Positions 16,744 to 26,085 of a stretch of DNA of 64,000 nucleotides are shown here, piece by piece. Position 1 is the stretch's first letter. The number at the start of each line of letters is the position of its first letter. The stretch covers positions 682,001 through 746,000 of the forward strand of contig JADJLX010000002.1 of NCBI GenBank assembly GCA_016709865.1. Direction: 5' to 3'. The position numbers and the translations under genes are program-made. The DNA comes from Bacteroidales bacterium (GTDB lineage Bacteria; Bacteroidota; Bacteroidia; Bacteroidales; VadinHA17). A model generated the notes under the pieces. That model searched no databases. It saw nothing but the letters and a program-made list of their open reading frames with translations, and was not told where the DNA came from.

Positions 16744-17109
16744 ATGGCACAGCATATTAAATCACCCTCAATAATTAAAGCAGCCGGAAATAAGGAGAAA
16801 ATAATCCGGGAGATTTTCGGACATGTAAACAGTAAAACATCAGAGGTTAGCATAGCCCATATGACAAGTCCTGAAGGCTGGCTTGAACCGGGCCAGTGCC
16901 CGAAATTCAATGAGTACACTGTTGTATTAAAGGGAAAACTTAAGATTACAACAAAAACTCAGGAATTTATTGTGACCGAGGGACAGGGAATAATGACGTC
17001 GAAGGATGAGTGGGTTCAATACAGCACTCCTTTTGAAGGTGGTGCCGATTATATTGCAGTATGCCTGCCGGCTTTCTCCCCCGATCTGGTAAAAAGAGAC
17101 GAAGAATGA
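16744..17109 (+). CDS. Single-domain cupin protein
   Basis: The 121-residue product has the cupin beta-barrel pattern: GQCPKFNEYTVVLKGKLKIT (first motif, with Glu but few His) and VTEGQGIMTSKDEWVQYSTP (second motif). The metal-binding histidines of typical cupins are largely absent, so metal use is uncertain; the arrangement resembles EutQ-like cupins. The stop codon overlaps the following DDAH start as ATGA, which suggests translational coupling and a shared job, perhaps in amine or methylarginine metabolism. That link is inference. Confidence 0.82.
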   Translation: MAQHIKSPSIIKAAGNKEKIIREIFGHVNSKTSEVSIAHMTSPEGWLEPGQCPKFNEYTVVLKGKLKITTKTQEFIVTEGQGIMTSKDEWVQYSTPFEGGADYIAVCLPAFSPDLVKRDEE

Positions 17110-17870
17110 TGTTCAGAAATGCAATAGTCAGATTACCTGTAGCTTCCATCGTGAATGGCCTGACATCTGCCGATCTTGGGAAACCTGATTATGTAAAAGC
17201 ATTAAAACAACATTCCCTGTATACAGACCTCCTCAGGAAACTGGGTTTAACTGTTGAAGTGTTGCCTGGTAACGATCAATATCCTGATTCAACCTTCATT
17301 GAAGATGTGGCACTCTGTACAAAGCAATGTGCTGCGATTACCAGTCCTGGTGCCGTGACGCGGAGAGGTGAAACGGAGGGCATTCGTATGGTTCTGTCGG
17401 GTTACTATGAAAATATTGAGAGCATTTCCCTTCCCGGGACTATTGAGGCGGGAGATATTATGATGGCCGGTGATCATTTTTATATTGGTATTTCAGAGAG
17501 AACCAATAATAATGGGGCCGATCAGATGATTAAGATCCTGAATAAATACGGGATGACAGGATCAAAGGTCGCATTAAAAAAGATGTTACATCTCAAATCA
17601 GGAGCATCATATCTTGAAAACAACACCATGCTTGTTTGCGGAGAATTCGCAGATAATGAAGCTTTTAAAAAATATAACCGAATTGAGGTTGACAGCGATG
17701 AAAGCTATGCGGCGAATTCATTATGGATAAACGGCAAAGTGATTGTCCCGAAAGGTTATCCGAAAACAAGAGAAAAAATAGAAAGGGCAGGTTATGAAAC
17801 CATTACCCTTGATGTTTCTGAATTCCGGAAAGTTGACGGTGGACTGAGCTGTCTGTCACTTCGGTTCTAA
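17106..17870 (+). CDS. Dimethylargininase (DDAH)-type amidinohydrolase
   Basis: This guanidino-modifying enzyme hydrolyses methylated arginines to citrulline and methylamines. Either ATG at 17106 or the next at 17109 can start it; 17106 overlaps the cupin stop. About 254 residues show the pentein fold motifs PDSTFIEDVAL (substrate Asp/Glu), GTIEAGDIMMAG, HLKSGASYLENN (catalytic His) and the C-terminal GGLSCLSLRF with the nucleophile Cys six residues from the end. This terminal Cys arrangement separates DDAH from arginine deiminase. The last 15 bases overlap the converging DedA gene. No protein-arginine methyltransferase is visible. Confidence 0.9.
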   Translation: MMFRNAIVRLPVASIVNGLTSADLGKPDYVKALKQHSLYTDLLRKLGLTVEVLPGNDQYPDSTFIEDVALCTKQCAAITSPGAVTRRGETEGIRMVLSGYYENIESISLPGTIEAGDIMMAGDHFYIGISERTNNNGADQMIKILNKYGMTGSKVALKKMLHLKSGASYLENNTMLVCGEFADNEAFKKYNRIEVDSDESYAANSLWINGKVIVPKGYPKTREKIERAGYETITLDVSEFRKVDGGLSCLSLRF

Positions 17871-18485
17871 AGTATTACCTTTCTTGCCGTTTTTTCTGAT
17901 TTTTATGATCAGATAAATTACAAATACAACACCAATCAGATATAGGATATACTCCATATAGGGGAAAATCTGTTCCCGCATTTCATAAAGATAGTACCCG
18001 ATAACTGCGAGAATTATATTCCAGATTCCTGCTCCCACAAATGTAAATAACATAAAGTCGCGGAGATTCATTTTTGCAAGCCCTGCCGGAATAGAAATAA
18101 GATGTCGTACACCCGGTATCAGCCTGCCGATAAAAGTTGATGTTTTTCCATTCTTCAGAAAATAATTCTCAGCATGCTGCACCTTTTCTTTTGAAAGAAG
18201 GAAGATCTTACCTGCTTTGGATTCTGCAAATGCATAGACAATCGGACGACCGAGATAATACGAAAGAGTATAGTTAATCAGCGAACCTGTTAAAGCTCCA
18301 ATGGTTCCGAATAATACCACAAGGAAGACATTCAGATCACCCTGGGCTGCTTTATATGCGGCAAATGGCACAACAACTTCCGATGGCAAAGGGATAAATG
18401 TACTTTCTATTGTCATAAGAAGGGCTACTGTAAAATAATTCAGATTGGCCATGTACCAATCAAAGAGTGACTGAAAAAATTCCAT
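17856..18485 (-). CDS. DedA family membrane protein
   Basis: The 209-residue polytopic protein carries the DedA/SNARE-associated signature: ESTFIPLPSEVVVPFAAYKA near residues 27-46, then GALTGSLINYTLSYYLGR, and FIGRLIPGVRHLISIPAGLA, followed by two C-terminal helices and a basic tail. DedA proteins are inner-membrane proteins implicated in undecaprenyl-phosphate or phospholipid recycling and proton-motive-force homeostasis; which role applies cannot be read here. The conserved Glu, Arg (GRLIPGVR) and Pro residues are intact. It converges on the DDAH gene with a 15-base overlap. Confidence 0.93.
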   Translation of the reverse strand: MEFFQSLFDWYMANLNYFTVALLMTIESTFIPLPSEVVVPFAAYKAAQGDLNVFLVVLFGTIGALTGSLINYTLSYYLGRPIVYAFAESKAGKIFLLSKEKVQHAENYFLKNGKTSTFIGRLIPGVRHLISIPAGLAKMNLRDFMLFTFVGAGIWNIILAVIGYYLYEMREQIFPYMEYILYLIGVVFVIYLIIKIRKNGKKGNTLEPK

Positions 18486-18554
18486 TTTATATTTTTTTGA
18501 AATTCAGATTGATAATATTCAATTTTAAAATAATCGTCCGCAATATTAAGCTTT

Positions 18555-19271
18555 TTAGATGTCTCTGCCAATTTTCGGTTTTCTGTAAGCGGCCTCAATA
18601 AAATCTCGTCCTATTGCCTGACTTAAAACATTATGATAATCGCCCTTCTCCGGGTGCCACTGAACGGCATGTAAATAACCTTTCCCCTCAGGACTTAACC
18701 ATTCAAAAGACTCAATAATCCCGTCTTTGGCAAATGAGGTTGGACGAAAACAGGGAGCCAGTGTTCTAACTGCCTGATGATGAACAGATACAATGTCGAA
18801 AGAAGTCTTGCCGAAAAATCTGTAAAGGTTAGAATTGACATCAATATCTACTGTATGATACATCAGCTCATCGGTATCAGAACTATGCTTTACGCTGTTT
18901 CCGTGATCTGAAGGTATATCAACAATCAGATCACCTCCCTGACTCACATTTAGAATTTGCTCGCCGCGACAGATAGCAAGTACCGGAAGCTTTAATAACA
19001 AAGCTTTCTCAATGAGTGCGAATTCAAGAATATCCCGCGACTGATCAATCTCACAACGATCCTTTTCCCCTTCCCTTCCATAATATGAGGGATGGACATC
19101 AACCCCTCCGGTAAGAACCAGTCCGGAACATTTCTCCAATTCCATTAATGCCAGCGACACATCCATCCCATAAAAGTTTATATACTCAAATGAAGGATCA
19201 ATGCTCCTGAGCCAGCTCACATAGAGCTGATATTTCCCCTTATCAGAGGCTTTTGAAAACCCTATTGTCAT
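18555..19271 (-). CDS. Class I amidotransferase-like hydrolase, peptidase C26 type
   Basis: The 238-residue protein resembles gamma-glutamyl-gamma-aminobutyrate hydrolase (PuuD) and related C26 enzymes. Motifs: [37 protein letters not shown] with the nucleophile Cys, VSVHHQAV, and [13 protein letters not shown] with His and Glu of the triad. Its ATG overlaps the cstA stop by four bases (ATGA), so it is translated with CstA. The substrate could be a gamma-glutamyl compound or peptide; polyamine degradation is a family role but no other puu genes are present. Confidence 0.86.
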   Translation of the reverse strand: MTIGFSKASDKGKYQLYVSWLRSIDPSFEYINFYGMDVSLALMELEKCSGLVLTGGVDVHPSYYGREGEKDRCEIDQSRDILEFALIEKALLLKLPVLAICRGEQILNVSQGGDLIVDIPSDHGNSVKHSSDTDELMYHTVDIDVNSNLYRFFGKTSFDIVSVHHQAVRTLAPCFRPTSFAKDGIIESFEWLSPEGKGYLHAVQWHPEKGDYHNVLSQAIGRDFIEAAYRKPKIGRDI

Positions 19272-21076
19272 CTTTGAATTCCTTTAATACCTGCAATCCA
19301 TTTTGGTACTGCATTATAGAAGATTATGAAAACACATACCAGAATCGACAGTGTCAGGATAAGATTTATCAGACCGGGCACCAAAGTTGAAGCTTCCCTG
19401 GCCTGAGGTATATAGATATTTTTTATATTAAGAAATGCTGCTGTAACCGTAGTTACTCCTACAAAAAGCATTGGCAGGATAGTCACCCAGGCATATTTTG
19501 CTCTTCCCCTGTTGATAATAAATGAAGTACCTATTGCCAGGGCTATTGTTGCAAGAAGCTGATTTGCAGTCCCGAACATTGGCCAGATTGTAGATACTGT
19601 ACCTGTATAAATGAAATAAGCCCAGGCAAAAACAATCAGCCCGCTTGTAATCAGATTTCCCGGCAGCCAGTTTGTCTGCTGAAATGGCTTATATACTTTC
19701 CCGAAAGCTTCCTGCAACAGAAACCTTCCTATTCTTGTACCGGCATCAATCGTTGTAAGTATGAAAAGAGCCTCGAACATAATGGCAAAATGGTACCAGT
19801 ACGACATCAGATGTTTCATTCCAGGGATAGATGAAAAAATATAAGCCATACCGACTCCAAGGGAAACAGCACCACCTGTTCTGCCGGCAATCTTCTCACC
19901 GACACTTGCAGAGAGCTGGTCGATGTTTGATTCTGTAAATCCCATTGCCTGAAGCTTTGGCAGGATAGCCTGAAACTTTTCAACGGGAACATTTATCTGA
20001 AAATAATCGAGAGGCAGAAGACTTGTGGCTGCGATCAGGGCCATGATAGAAACAGCGCCTTCAGTCAACATTGAACCGACGGCTATTGTCTTAATATGAG
20101 ACTCTTTCATAATCATCTTCGGGGTTGTGCCCGAACCCACAAGTGCATGAAAACCGGAGATGGCTCCGCATGCAATTGTAATGAAAAGATATGGGAATAG
20201 TTTTCCAGGGATGATGGGTCCTCCTCCATGAATGAATTCAGTGAATGCCGGCATTTTTATCTCCGGAGCCACAATAATTAATCCAACAGCAAGAAGTGCG
20301 ATAACCGATATTTTCATAATAGAACTCAGGTAATCGCGCGGTGAAAGAAGCAGCCATACTGGCAGTACAGAAGCAAAAAAGCCATAAACGGCGAGAAGTA
20401 TAGTAAGGGTATCGTGTTTAAATGTAAACCAGGAAGCAAATTGAGAATCAGGGACATATCTTCCTGCAACAACAGCCAGAATCAGCATAATAACTCCAAA
20501 AATTGTAGCTTCAAGTGTTTTGCCTTTTCTGACCTTAAACATCCACAAACCCATGATAATGGCTATCGGAATTGTAGAAGCTATTGTAAATGTACCCCAG
20601 GAGCTTTCTGCCAGAGCATTCACAACAACGAGTCCCAGACCAGCCATGGCCACTACTATGATCAATATGATTGCAAATGTTGTTGTACCTCCACTCACCT
20701 TATTGATTTCTTCTTTAGCAATAAATGCCAGCGATTTGCCATCATGCTGTACCGATGCAGTGAGAATCACAAAGTCATGAACCGCACCTGCCATTACTGA
20801 CCCTATAAGCATCCATAGAAATCCGGGCATAAAGCCAAATTGTGCAGCCAGAACTGGTCCCACCAATGGTCCCGCTCCGGCAATTGCAGCAAAATGATGC
20901 CCAAACAGTACCCATTTATTCATTGGGTAGTAGTTCTGTTTGTCGTATAATCTGTGTGCCGGAGTAAGAGCCAGATCATTTTTTACTGCCACTTTTGCCG
21001 CGACGAAACTAAAATAGAGCCTGTATGCGATAGCAAATATTGCAACAGTTCCGATTACAAAAGGCATGGCATTCAT
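19268..21076 (-). CDS. cstA: Carbon starvation protein CstA
   Basis: The 602-residue, multi-helix transporter is full length for the short CstA class. Typical stretches are [59 protein letters not shown] and [19 protein letters not shown]. The family imports peptides or pyruvate at the inner membrane, and in other bacteria it is induced by carbon limitation. It is the first gene of a two-gene unit with a C26-type hydrolase, which would fit uptake of a peptide or amide followed by hydrolysis (inference). About 127 bases separate its start from the divergent acyl-CoA ligase gene. Confidence 0.94.
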   Translation of the reverse strand: MNAMPFVIGTVAIFAIAYRLYFSFVAAKVAVKNDLALTPAHRLYDKQNYYPMNKWVLFGHHFAAIAGAGPLVGPVLAAQFGFMPGFLWMLIGSVMAGAVHDFVILTASVQHDGKSLAFIAKEEINKVSGGTTTFAIILIIVVAMAGLGLVVVNALAESSWGTFTIASTIPIAIIMGLWMFKVRKGKTLEATIFGVIMLILAVVAGRYVPDSQFASWFTFKHDTLTILLAVYGFFASVLPVWLLLSPRDYLSSIMKISVIALLAVGLIIVAPEIKMPAFTEFIHGGGPIIPGKLFPYLFITIACGAISGFHALVGSGTTPKMIMKESHIKTIAVGSMLTEGAVSIMALIAATSLLPLDYFQINVPVEKFQAILPKLQAMGFTESNIDQLSASVGEKIAGRTGGAVSLGVGMAYIFSSIPGMKHLMSYWYHFAIMFEALFILTTIDAGTRIGRFLLQEAFGKVYKPFQQTNWLPGNLITSGLIVFAWAYFIYTGTVSTIWPMFGTANQLLATIALAIGTSFIINRGRAKYAWVTILPMLFVGVTTVTAAFLNIKNIYIPQAREASTLVPGLINLILTLSILVCVFIIFYNAVPKWIAGIKGIQR

Positions 21077-21203
21077 ATACCTGTTTTAATAGAATAATTG
21101 AGTCAGCAAAATAGTCAATTCCTGATTTCTTTGCAATTCCAATATTTGCTATTTATTATTAAATTGCAGTACTAAACGACTCATAAACAGAAAATGAAGA
21201 GGT

Positions 21204-22976
21204 ATGGAAGTAACAAGAACATTTGATCTTCTTGAAAGATACAGGGAGAATCCGGAAAAGGATGATGCATTGTGCTTTAAGCATGATGGGAAATGGCTGA
21301 AATTCAGTTCAAAGGAATATATAGAGTATTCATATAACTTCTGTTATGGTTTATATGAACTCGGACTTAGAAAAGGAGACAAAATTGTAACTGTTTCCAC
21401 TAATCGTCCCGAATGGAATTTCATCGATATGGGTATGGCAATGATCGGGGTCGTCCATGTACCGGTATTTACTTCTCTTAATACAGCTGAATATGAGTAT
21501 ATTATCAAAGACTCCGGGGCGAAAATGATAGTAGTGTCTGATGCAAAATTACTTAAATGCATGAGCCCGTTATCTATGGCCATCAGCAAATCCGTAAAAG
21601 TCTATTCTTTCGATAAGATCCCGGGAATTGTCAACTGGATGGAGATAGTCAACTCAGGAAAGGAAGCTTCCGCGGAAACAAAAAATGCTGTGGAGGAAGG
21701 AAAGAGAGGGATTGATCCTGAGACTTTTGCAACACTTATCTATACCTCCGGAACAACAGGTAAACCAAAAGGTGTAATGCTTGCCCAGAAAAATCTCGTC
21801 AGCAATTTCGTCTCAGCAGCAACTGTGTTCAACCTGAAACCATCTGATAAATACCTGAGTATATTACCATTATGTCATGTCGGCGGAAGAATGGGAAATT
21901 ACCAGACACAATATAGCGGAGCAAGCATTTATTATGCCGAAAGCATGGGCACAATAGCTGTTAACATGGGTGAGATAAAACCTGACGGTTTTGATGCAGT
22001 TCCGAGGGTTCTTGAGAAATTCTATGATGTTATTATTTCAAAAGGGAAGAAACTTACAGGAATTAAAAAAAGACTCTTCTTCTGGGCTGTTAAACTGGGA
22101 TTAAAATATAAGCCATTCGGTGAAAACGGATGGTTATATGAGAAAAAACTAAGTATTGCAGATAAGCTCATTTTCAGCAAGTGGAGAGCTGCCCTTGGCG
22201 GCAATGTAAGAATCGTCGGCTGTGGCGGTGCAAGCCTTCAGTCGCGGCTTGAAAGGATCTTCTGGGCTGCCGGAATTAAGATTATTAATATGTATGGCCT
22301 CACAGAAACATCGCCTATTATTACTATTAACAGGACATATAAAGGAGGTGTAAAGCTGGGCTCAGTAGGAATCACCATTGAGGGCGTTGAAGTGAAAATT
22401 GCTGAGGATGGCGAAATTCTTTGCAAGGGTCCCAATGTCATGCTGGGCTATTATAACGACCCTGAGCTTACAAAGTCAGCAATAGATGAAGAAGGGTGGT
22501 TTCACACCGGCGATATAGGATATCTTGAGGAAGGTAAATTCCTTATGGTCACCGACAGGAAAAAGGAGATCTTCAAACTTTCGAACGGTAAGTTTATTGC
22601 TCCCCAGCTCATTGAGAATATGTTCAAAGAATCTAATGTTATAGACCAGATTATGGTAGTCGGGGAACATGAGAAATTTGCAAGTGCCTTAATATCACCT
22701 AATTTCAAATACTTTGACGAGTGGAAAACCTTGAAAAAGATCTCATTTTCAGATTCAGAGGAGTTAATTGGCTTGCCAGAAATCCAGTCTTACTTTAATT
22801 CCGAAATCGAAAAGATCAACAAAAAACTAAGTCCGCCAGAAAGAATAAACAGGTTCAGGTTAGTGCCTGATGAATGGAGTCCGGCAACAGGTGAGCTCTC
22901 TCCTACCCTTAAACTGAAGAGGAAATTCATTTCTGACAAGTATAAAAAGCTGCTGGATCAGGTTTATATGAAGTAG
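21204..22976 (+). CDS. Long-chain fatty acid--CoA ligase (AMP-forming)
   Basis: The 590-residue enzyme activates fatty acids to acyl-CoA through an acyl-adenylate. The P-loop-like AMP-binding motif is TLIYTSGTTGKPKGVMLAQK, followed by LPLCHVGGRMGNYQ, NMYGLTETSPIITIN, and the hinge region GWFHTGDIGYLEEGKFLMVT with DRKKEIFKLSNGKFIAPQ. The C-terminal lysine-bearing domain is present (SPTLKLKRKFI). It fits the FadD15/FAA1-like class of bacterial long-chain ligases. It starts divergently from cstA and ends just before a large nested palindrome. Confidence 0.94.
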   Translation: MEVTRTFDLLERYRENPEKDDALCFKHDGKWLKFSSKEYIEYSYNFCYGLYELGLRKGDKIVTVSTNRPEWNFIDMGMAMIGVVHVPVFTSLNTAEYEYIIKDSGAKMIVVSDAKLLKCMSPLSMAISKSVKVYSFDKIPGIVNWMEIVNSGKEASAETKNAVEEGKRGIDPETFATLIYTSGTTGKPKGVMLAQKNLVSNFVSAATVFNLKPSDKYLSILPLCHVGGRMGNYQTQYSGASIYYAESMGTIAVNMGEIKPDGFDAVPRVLEKFYDVIISKGKKLTGIKKRLFFWAVKLGLKYKPFGENGWLYEKKLSIADKLIFSKWRAALGGNVRIVGCGGASLQSRLERIFWAAGIKIINMYGLTETSPIITINRTYKGGVKLGSVGITIEGVEVKIAEDGEILCKGPNVMLGYYNDPELTKSAIDEEGWFHTGDIGYLEEGKFLMVTDRKKEIFKLSNGKFIAPQLIENMFKESNVIDQIMVVGEHEKFASALISPNFKYFDEWKTLKKISFSDSEELIGLPEIQSYFNSEIEKINKKLSPPERINRFRLVPDEWSPATGELSPTLKLKRKFISDKYKKLLDQVYMK

Positions 22977-22980
22977 GAAT

Positions 22981-23210
22981 AGCTTTCCCCTCCTTTTGAA
23001 GGAGGGGTGGTCGGGAGTACTAATTGTCAGATGTGTACATAGGTTTGTTTCCCGACCGGGGTGGTTGATTTTTGAGGAATATTATAAAATACAAAAAGAT
23101 GAAAAGATGGATTACTAATCAACCACCCCGGCCGCAAATTAACTTTGCAATAAACAAACCAGCATTTTACTGCGGCCACCCCTCCTTCAAAAGGAGGGGA
23201 GAGCTTTTTT
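22981..23210. repeat. Large nested inverted repeat (CCCCTCC/GGAGGGG type)
   Basis: This gap of 301 bases has no gene. The outer arms (22981-23013 and 23172-23206) are inverted copies, each itself a hairpin of CCCCTCCTT and AAGGAGGGG. Inner arms (23042-23070 and 23117-23160) share GGTTTGTTT and CCGGGGTGGTTGATT against AATCAACCACCCCGG, with an extra 17-base stretch in the right arm. The right outer hairpin is followed by CTTTTTT, so it could terminate transcription from the acyl-CoA ligase gene. Confidence 0.8.
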
Positions 23211-23277
23211 ACCGGACTTTATCCTGAGGGACACTTTTATAGAATATTTTTATTTATAATCCATCACTTTGTTAAAA

Positions 23278-24447
23278 ATGCAGATCACCAAAGTCTCCGA
23301 CAAAAAAACAAGAAAACAATTCCTCGATGCTGCGAGAATAATTTACAGGGACGACAAGGTATGGGTGTGCCCTTTTGATAATGAGATAGAGGCGATTTTT
23401 GATCCTGAAAAAAACCCGTATTTCAAACATGGTGAGGTAGAAAGATGGATCCTGCTTGACGACAGCAACAATCTGACAGGAAGAATAGCTGCATTCATCG
23501 ATAAAAACCTTGCGTTTACCTACGACCAGCCTACTGGCGGAATGGGGTTTTTCGAATGCATAAATGATAAGAACTCTGCCTTTCTCCTTTTCGATACTGC
23601 CAGGGAGTGGCTGAGGGAACGGGGAATGGAGGCAATGGACGGACCAATAAACTTCGGGGAGACAGACAAATACTGGGGTCTCCTTGTCGGAGGCTTCACA
23701 CACCCTTCGTTTGAAGTACCCTATAATCCTCCATACTACCAGGAGCTCTTTGAATCATACGGGTTTCAGACCTATTATAAAATGGAAGGGTTCCACCTTG
23801 ATATAACAAAACCACTCGACGAAAGATTCATGAAAATTGCAGAGTGGGTGTCAAAGAAACCCGGTTACGAATTCAGGCATTTCACATGGAAAGACCAGAA
23901 AAAATTCACTCAGGATTTCGCCCTTGTTTTTAATGAAGCCTGGGCATCTTTCAAAACCAATTTTGAACCCTTGCAGGCCGATTACATAAACACCGTTCTT
24001 AAAAAAGCAAAAGCAATAATCGACGAAGAGTTTATCTGGCTCGCATATTTTGAAGGTAAACCAATTGCAATCTATCTGATGTTTCCCGATCTGAATATGA
24101 TATTAAAGCATCTGAACGGAAAACTCGATCTGTTCAGTATGATTAAGTTCCTTTACCTGAAGAAGCGTAACACAATGACACGTGCCAAAGGGCTGCTGAT
24201 GGGCGTAATACCGAAGTATCAAAACCATGGGATAGAATCGGCATTTATCCTGAAAGTACGTGAAGTATTTGCAAAGAAACCTCATTATACAGAAGTTGAA
24301 TTCTCGTGGGTGGCTGATTTCAATCCCAAGATGAGAAAGATCTTTATCTCAGTCGGAAGTGTTCCTGCTAAGAATTATATAACTTACAGGTATCTTTTCG
24401 ACAGAACAAAAGAATTTAAAAGATATCCTATTCCGGAATCAAAATGA
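23278..24447 (+). CDS. GNAT-like acyltransferase of unknown substrate
   Basis: I take ATG 23278 (MQITKVSDKKTRKQF) as start, giving 389 residues; the upstream TTG is unlikely. The protein begins with a KTRKQFLDAARIIYRDDKVW segment, then EAMDGPINFGETDKYWGLLV, and later MGVIPKYQNHGIESAFILKV, which looks like a GNAT acetyl-CoA-binding loop, and VEFSWVADFNPKMRKIFISV. This matches proteins annotated in Bacteroidota as GNAT-family. No acceptor is known. The gene lies between two palindromic repeat elements and has no close partner. Confidence 0.75.
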   Translation: MQITKVSDKKTRKQFLDAARIIYRDDKVWVCPFDNEIEAIFDPEKNPYFKHGEVERWILLDDSNNLTGRIAAFIDKNLAFTYDQPTGGMGFFECINDKNSAFLLFDTAREWLRERGMEAMDGPINFGETDKYWGLLVGGFTHPSFEVPYNPPYYQELFESYGFQTYYKMEGFHLDITKPLDERFMKIAEWVSKKPGYEFRHFTWKDQKKFTQDFALVFNEAWASFKTNFEPLQADYINTVLKKAKAIIDEEFIWLAYFEGKPIAIYLMFPDLNMILKHLNGKLDLFSMIKFLYLKKRNTMTRAKGLLMGVIPKYQNHGIESAFILKVREVFAKKPHYTEVEFSWVADFNPKMRKIFISVGSVPAKNYITYRYLFDRTKEFKRYPIPESK

Positions 24448-24456
24448 TCTGGAAAG

Positions 24457-24552
24457 CTTTGTGTCCTTTGTGCATGCCTTCGTGACCTTTGTGGTAAAAA
24501 AAATTTAACCACAAAGAACACAAAGGATAACACGAAGGAACACAAAGGAAAA
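24457..24552. repeat. Iterated CACAAAGG-type inverted repeat
   Basis: The left half is built from CTTTGTGTC, CTTTGTG, CCTTCGTG and CCTTTGTGGT. The right half is the inverted series ACCACAAAG, ACACAAAGG, ACACGAAGG, ACACAAAGG. The two meet at an A/T-rich loop near 24503. Related, differently iterated elements lie at 39404-39493, 43893-43976, 45167-45272, 46727-46832 and 62911-62957. Confidence 0.85.
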
Positions 24553-24572
24553 AACAGTGTCAGCTTAAAAAA

Positions 24573-26018
24573 ATGATTATGAAATATGATGTTATAATTA
24601 TCGGAGCCGGATTGGGCGGACTTACAGCCGGAGCAAAACTTGCAAAAGAGGGCAAGAAAGTCCTGCTGATAGAACAACACAGTCAGCCCGGAGGATGTGC
24701 AACAACATTTAAACGTAAGAACTACACACTGGAAGTTGGTTTGCATGAGATGGACGGACCATCACCGCGTGATATGAAAAACAGGATTTTCACCGAGCTG
24801 GAGGTGTTTAATAATGTTGAATTCATTAAAGTTCCTGAATTTTATCATTTTGTAAGTAGTCATCTAGAGATTACGATCCCTCATGATTCGGCAGCAGCGA
24901 TCTCAGTTCTCAAAGAAAAATTTCCTGAGGAGTCTGCAGGAATTGATGCCTTTTTTAATCAGATCCTGAACCCCAAAAGGAAACCGGCCGCCAATGAATC
25001 AGTAAAAGATATCAGTCTTGGTGAATTCCTCGATTCAATAATCCATAATGACGATCTTAAACTCGTTCTTCTGGGAAACCTGGGCTACTTCCATGATGAT
25101 CCGTATTCAATTTCACTGACTTACTATTCAGTTGCTCAGGGCAGTTATTTTACAGGCGGAGCAAGCTTCATTAAAGGTGGCTCACAGAAATTATCAGATC
25201 ATCTTGCAGCTTTCATAAAAAATCACGGAGGTGAAGTCCTGCTTAGCCACCTCGCTACCGGTTTTATTATTGAGAATGATAAAATTCAAGGGATTAAATT
25301 CAGTAAAAAGAAAGCTCCCTCTTCTGAAACTTTGACAGCTTATGCAGACGAAATAATAGCAAATGCCGCTATGCCGGAGATAGCTGAATTATTACCTGCT
25401 GAGTATGGCAATAGTCTGAAAAATAAAATCAAAAACCAAAGACCCGGGGCATCACTTCTAACTGTCTATTTCGGATTTAATAAATCGCTCAAATCACTTG
25501 GCCATCAGCACTATTCAACATTTATATATGATGGCTCCGTAAAAACTCAGGCTGATATTCTAAGTAACAATTCAGGTCCGTTTGCAACCAGAAGTTTCAC
25601 ATTTATTGATTACGGACAGATAGATTCCGGTCTCGCCCCTGAAGGAAAATCAGTAGGCGCCATCTGTTGCATAGATTATCTTAAAGACTGGGATAAACTT
25701 ACCGAAGAGCAATATGAGGCTAAAAAGGAAGAGGTGGCAAACATTTTTATAGACAGACTCGGAAAACTGATTCCAGGTATCGCCGGAGCCATTGAATACT
25801 ATGAAGTCGGAACACCTTACACTGTGAAAAGATATACGCTTAATCCGGGCGGCGCAGTGTACGGATTTGCACAGACTCCGGGCAAGGGACAAATTGAAAC
25901 CTCAGATATAATTGGTAACCTGCACTTTGCATCAGCCTGGGGGAAAACAGGAGGCGGATTCTCCGGTGCTATTTACAGCGGTTTCTTATGCGCTTATAAT
26001 ATTCTCAGAAAAAAATAA
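24573..26018 (+). CDS. FAD-dependent oxidoreductase, phytoene desaturase/retinol saturase-like
   Basis: The 481-residue flavoprotein opens with a perfect dinucleotide-binding fingerprint, VIIIGAGLGGLTAGAKLAKE, followed by LLIEQHSQPGGCATTFKRKN, which is characteristic of the CrtI / all-trans-retinol 13,14-reductase group. The C-terminal FAD motif is in ETSDIIGNLHFASAWGKTGG. A second possible start is the ATG at 24579. No carotenoid synthesis genes are nearby, so the substrate is open; Bacteroidota homologues are usually annotated only as NAD(P)/FAD-dependent oxidoreductases. There is no signal peptide. Confidence 0.87.
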   Translation: MIMKYDVIIIGAGLGGLTAGAKLAKEGKKVLLIEQHSQPGGCATTFKRKNYTLEVGLHEMDGPSPRDMKNRIFTELEVFNNVEFIKVPEFYHFVSSHLEITIPHDSAAAISVLKEKFPEESAGIDAFFNQILNPKRKPAANESVKDISLGEFLDSIIHNDDLKLVLLGNLGYFHDDPYSISLTYYSVAQGSYFTGGASFIKGGSQKLSDHLAAFIKNHGGEVLLSHLATGFIIENDKIQGIKFSKKKAPSSETLTAYADEIIANAAMPEIAELLPAEYGNSLKNKIKNQRPGASLLTVYFGFNKSLKSLGHQHYSTFIYDGSVKTQADILSNNSGPFATRSFTFIDYGQIDSGLAPEGKSVGAICCIDYLKDWDKLTEEQYEAKKEEVANIFIDRLGKLIPGIAGAIEYYEVGTPYTVKRYTLNPGGAVYGFAQTPGKGQIETSDIIGNLHFASAWGKTGGGFSGAIYSGFLCAYNILRKK

Positions 26019-26085
26019 AAACGACTGAAGCTGGTATAATTTTTGCTGTTAATATTATAACAATAAAACCTGATAACCTGACCCG

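Noticed and set aside
24457..24552. Direct repeats that might indicate a CRISPR array
   Set aside because: Units are short, unevenly spaced and inverted, with no spacers and no cas genes.
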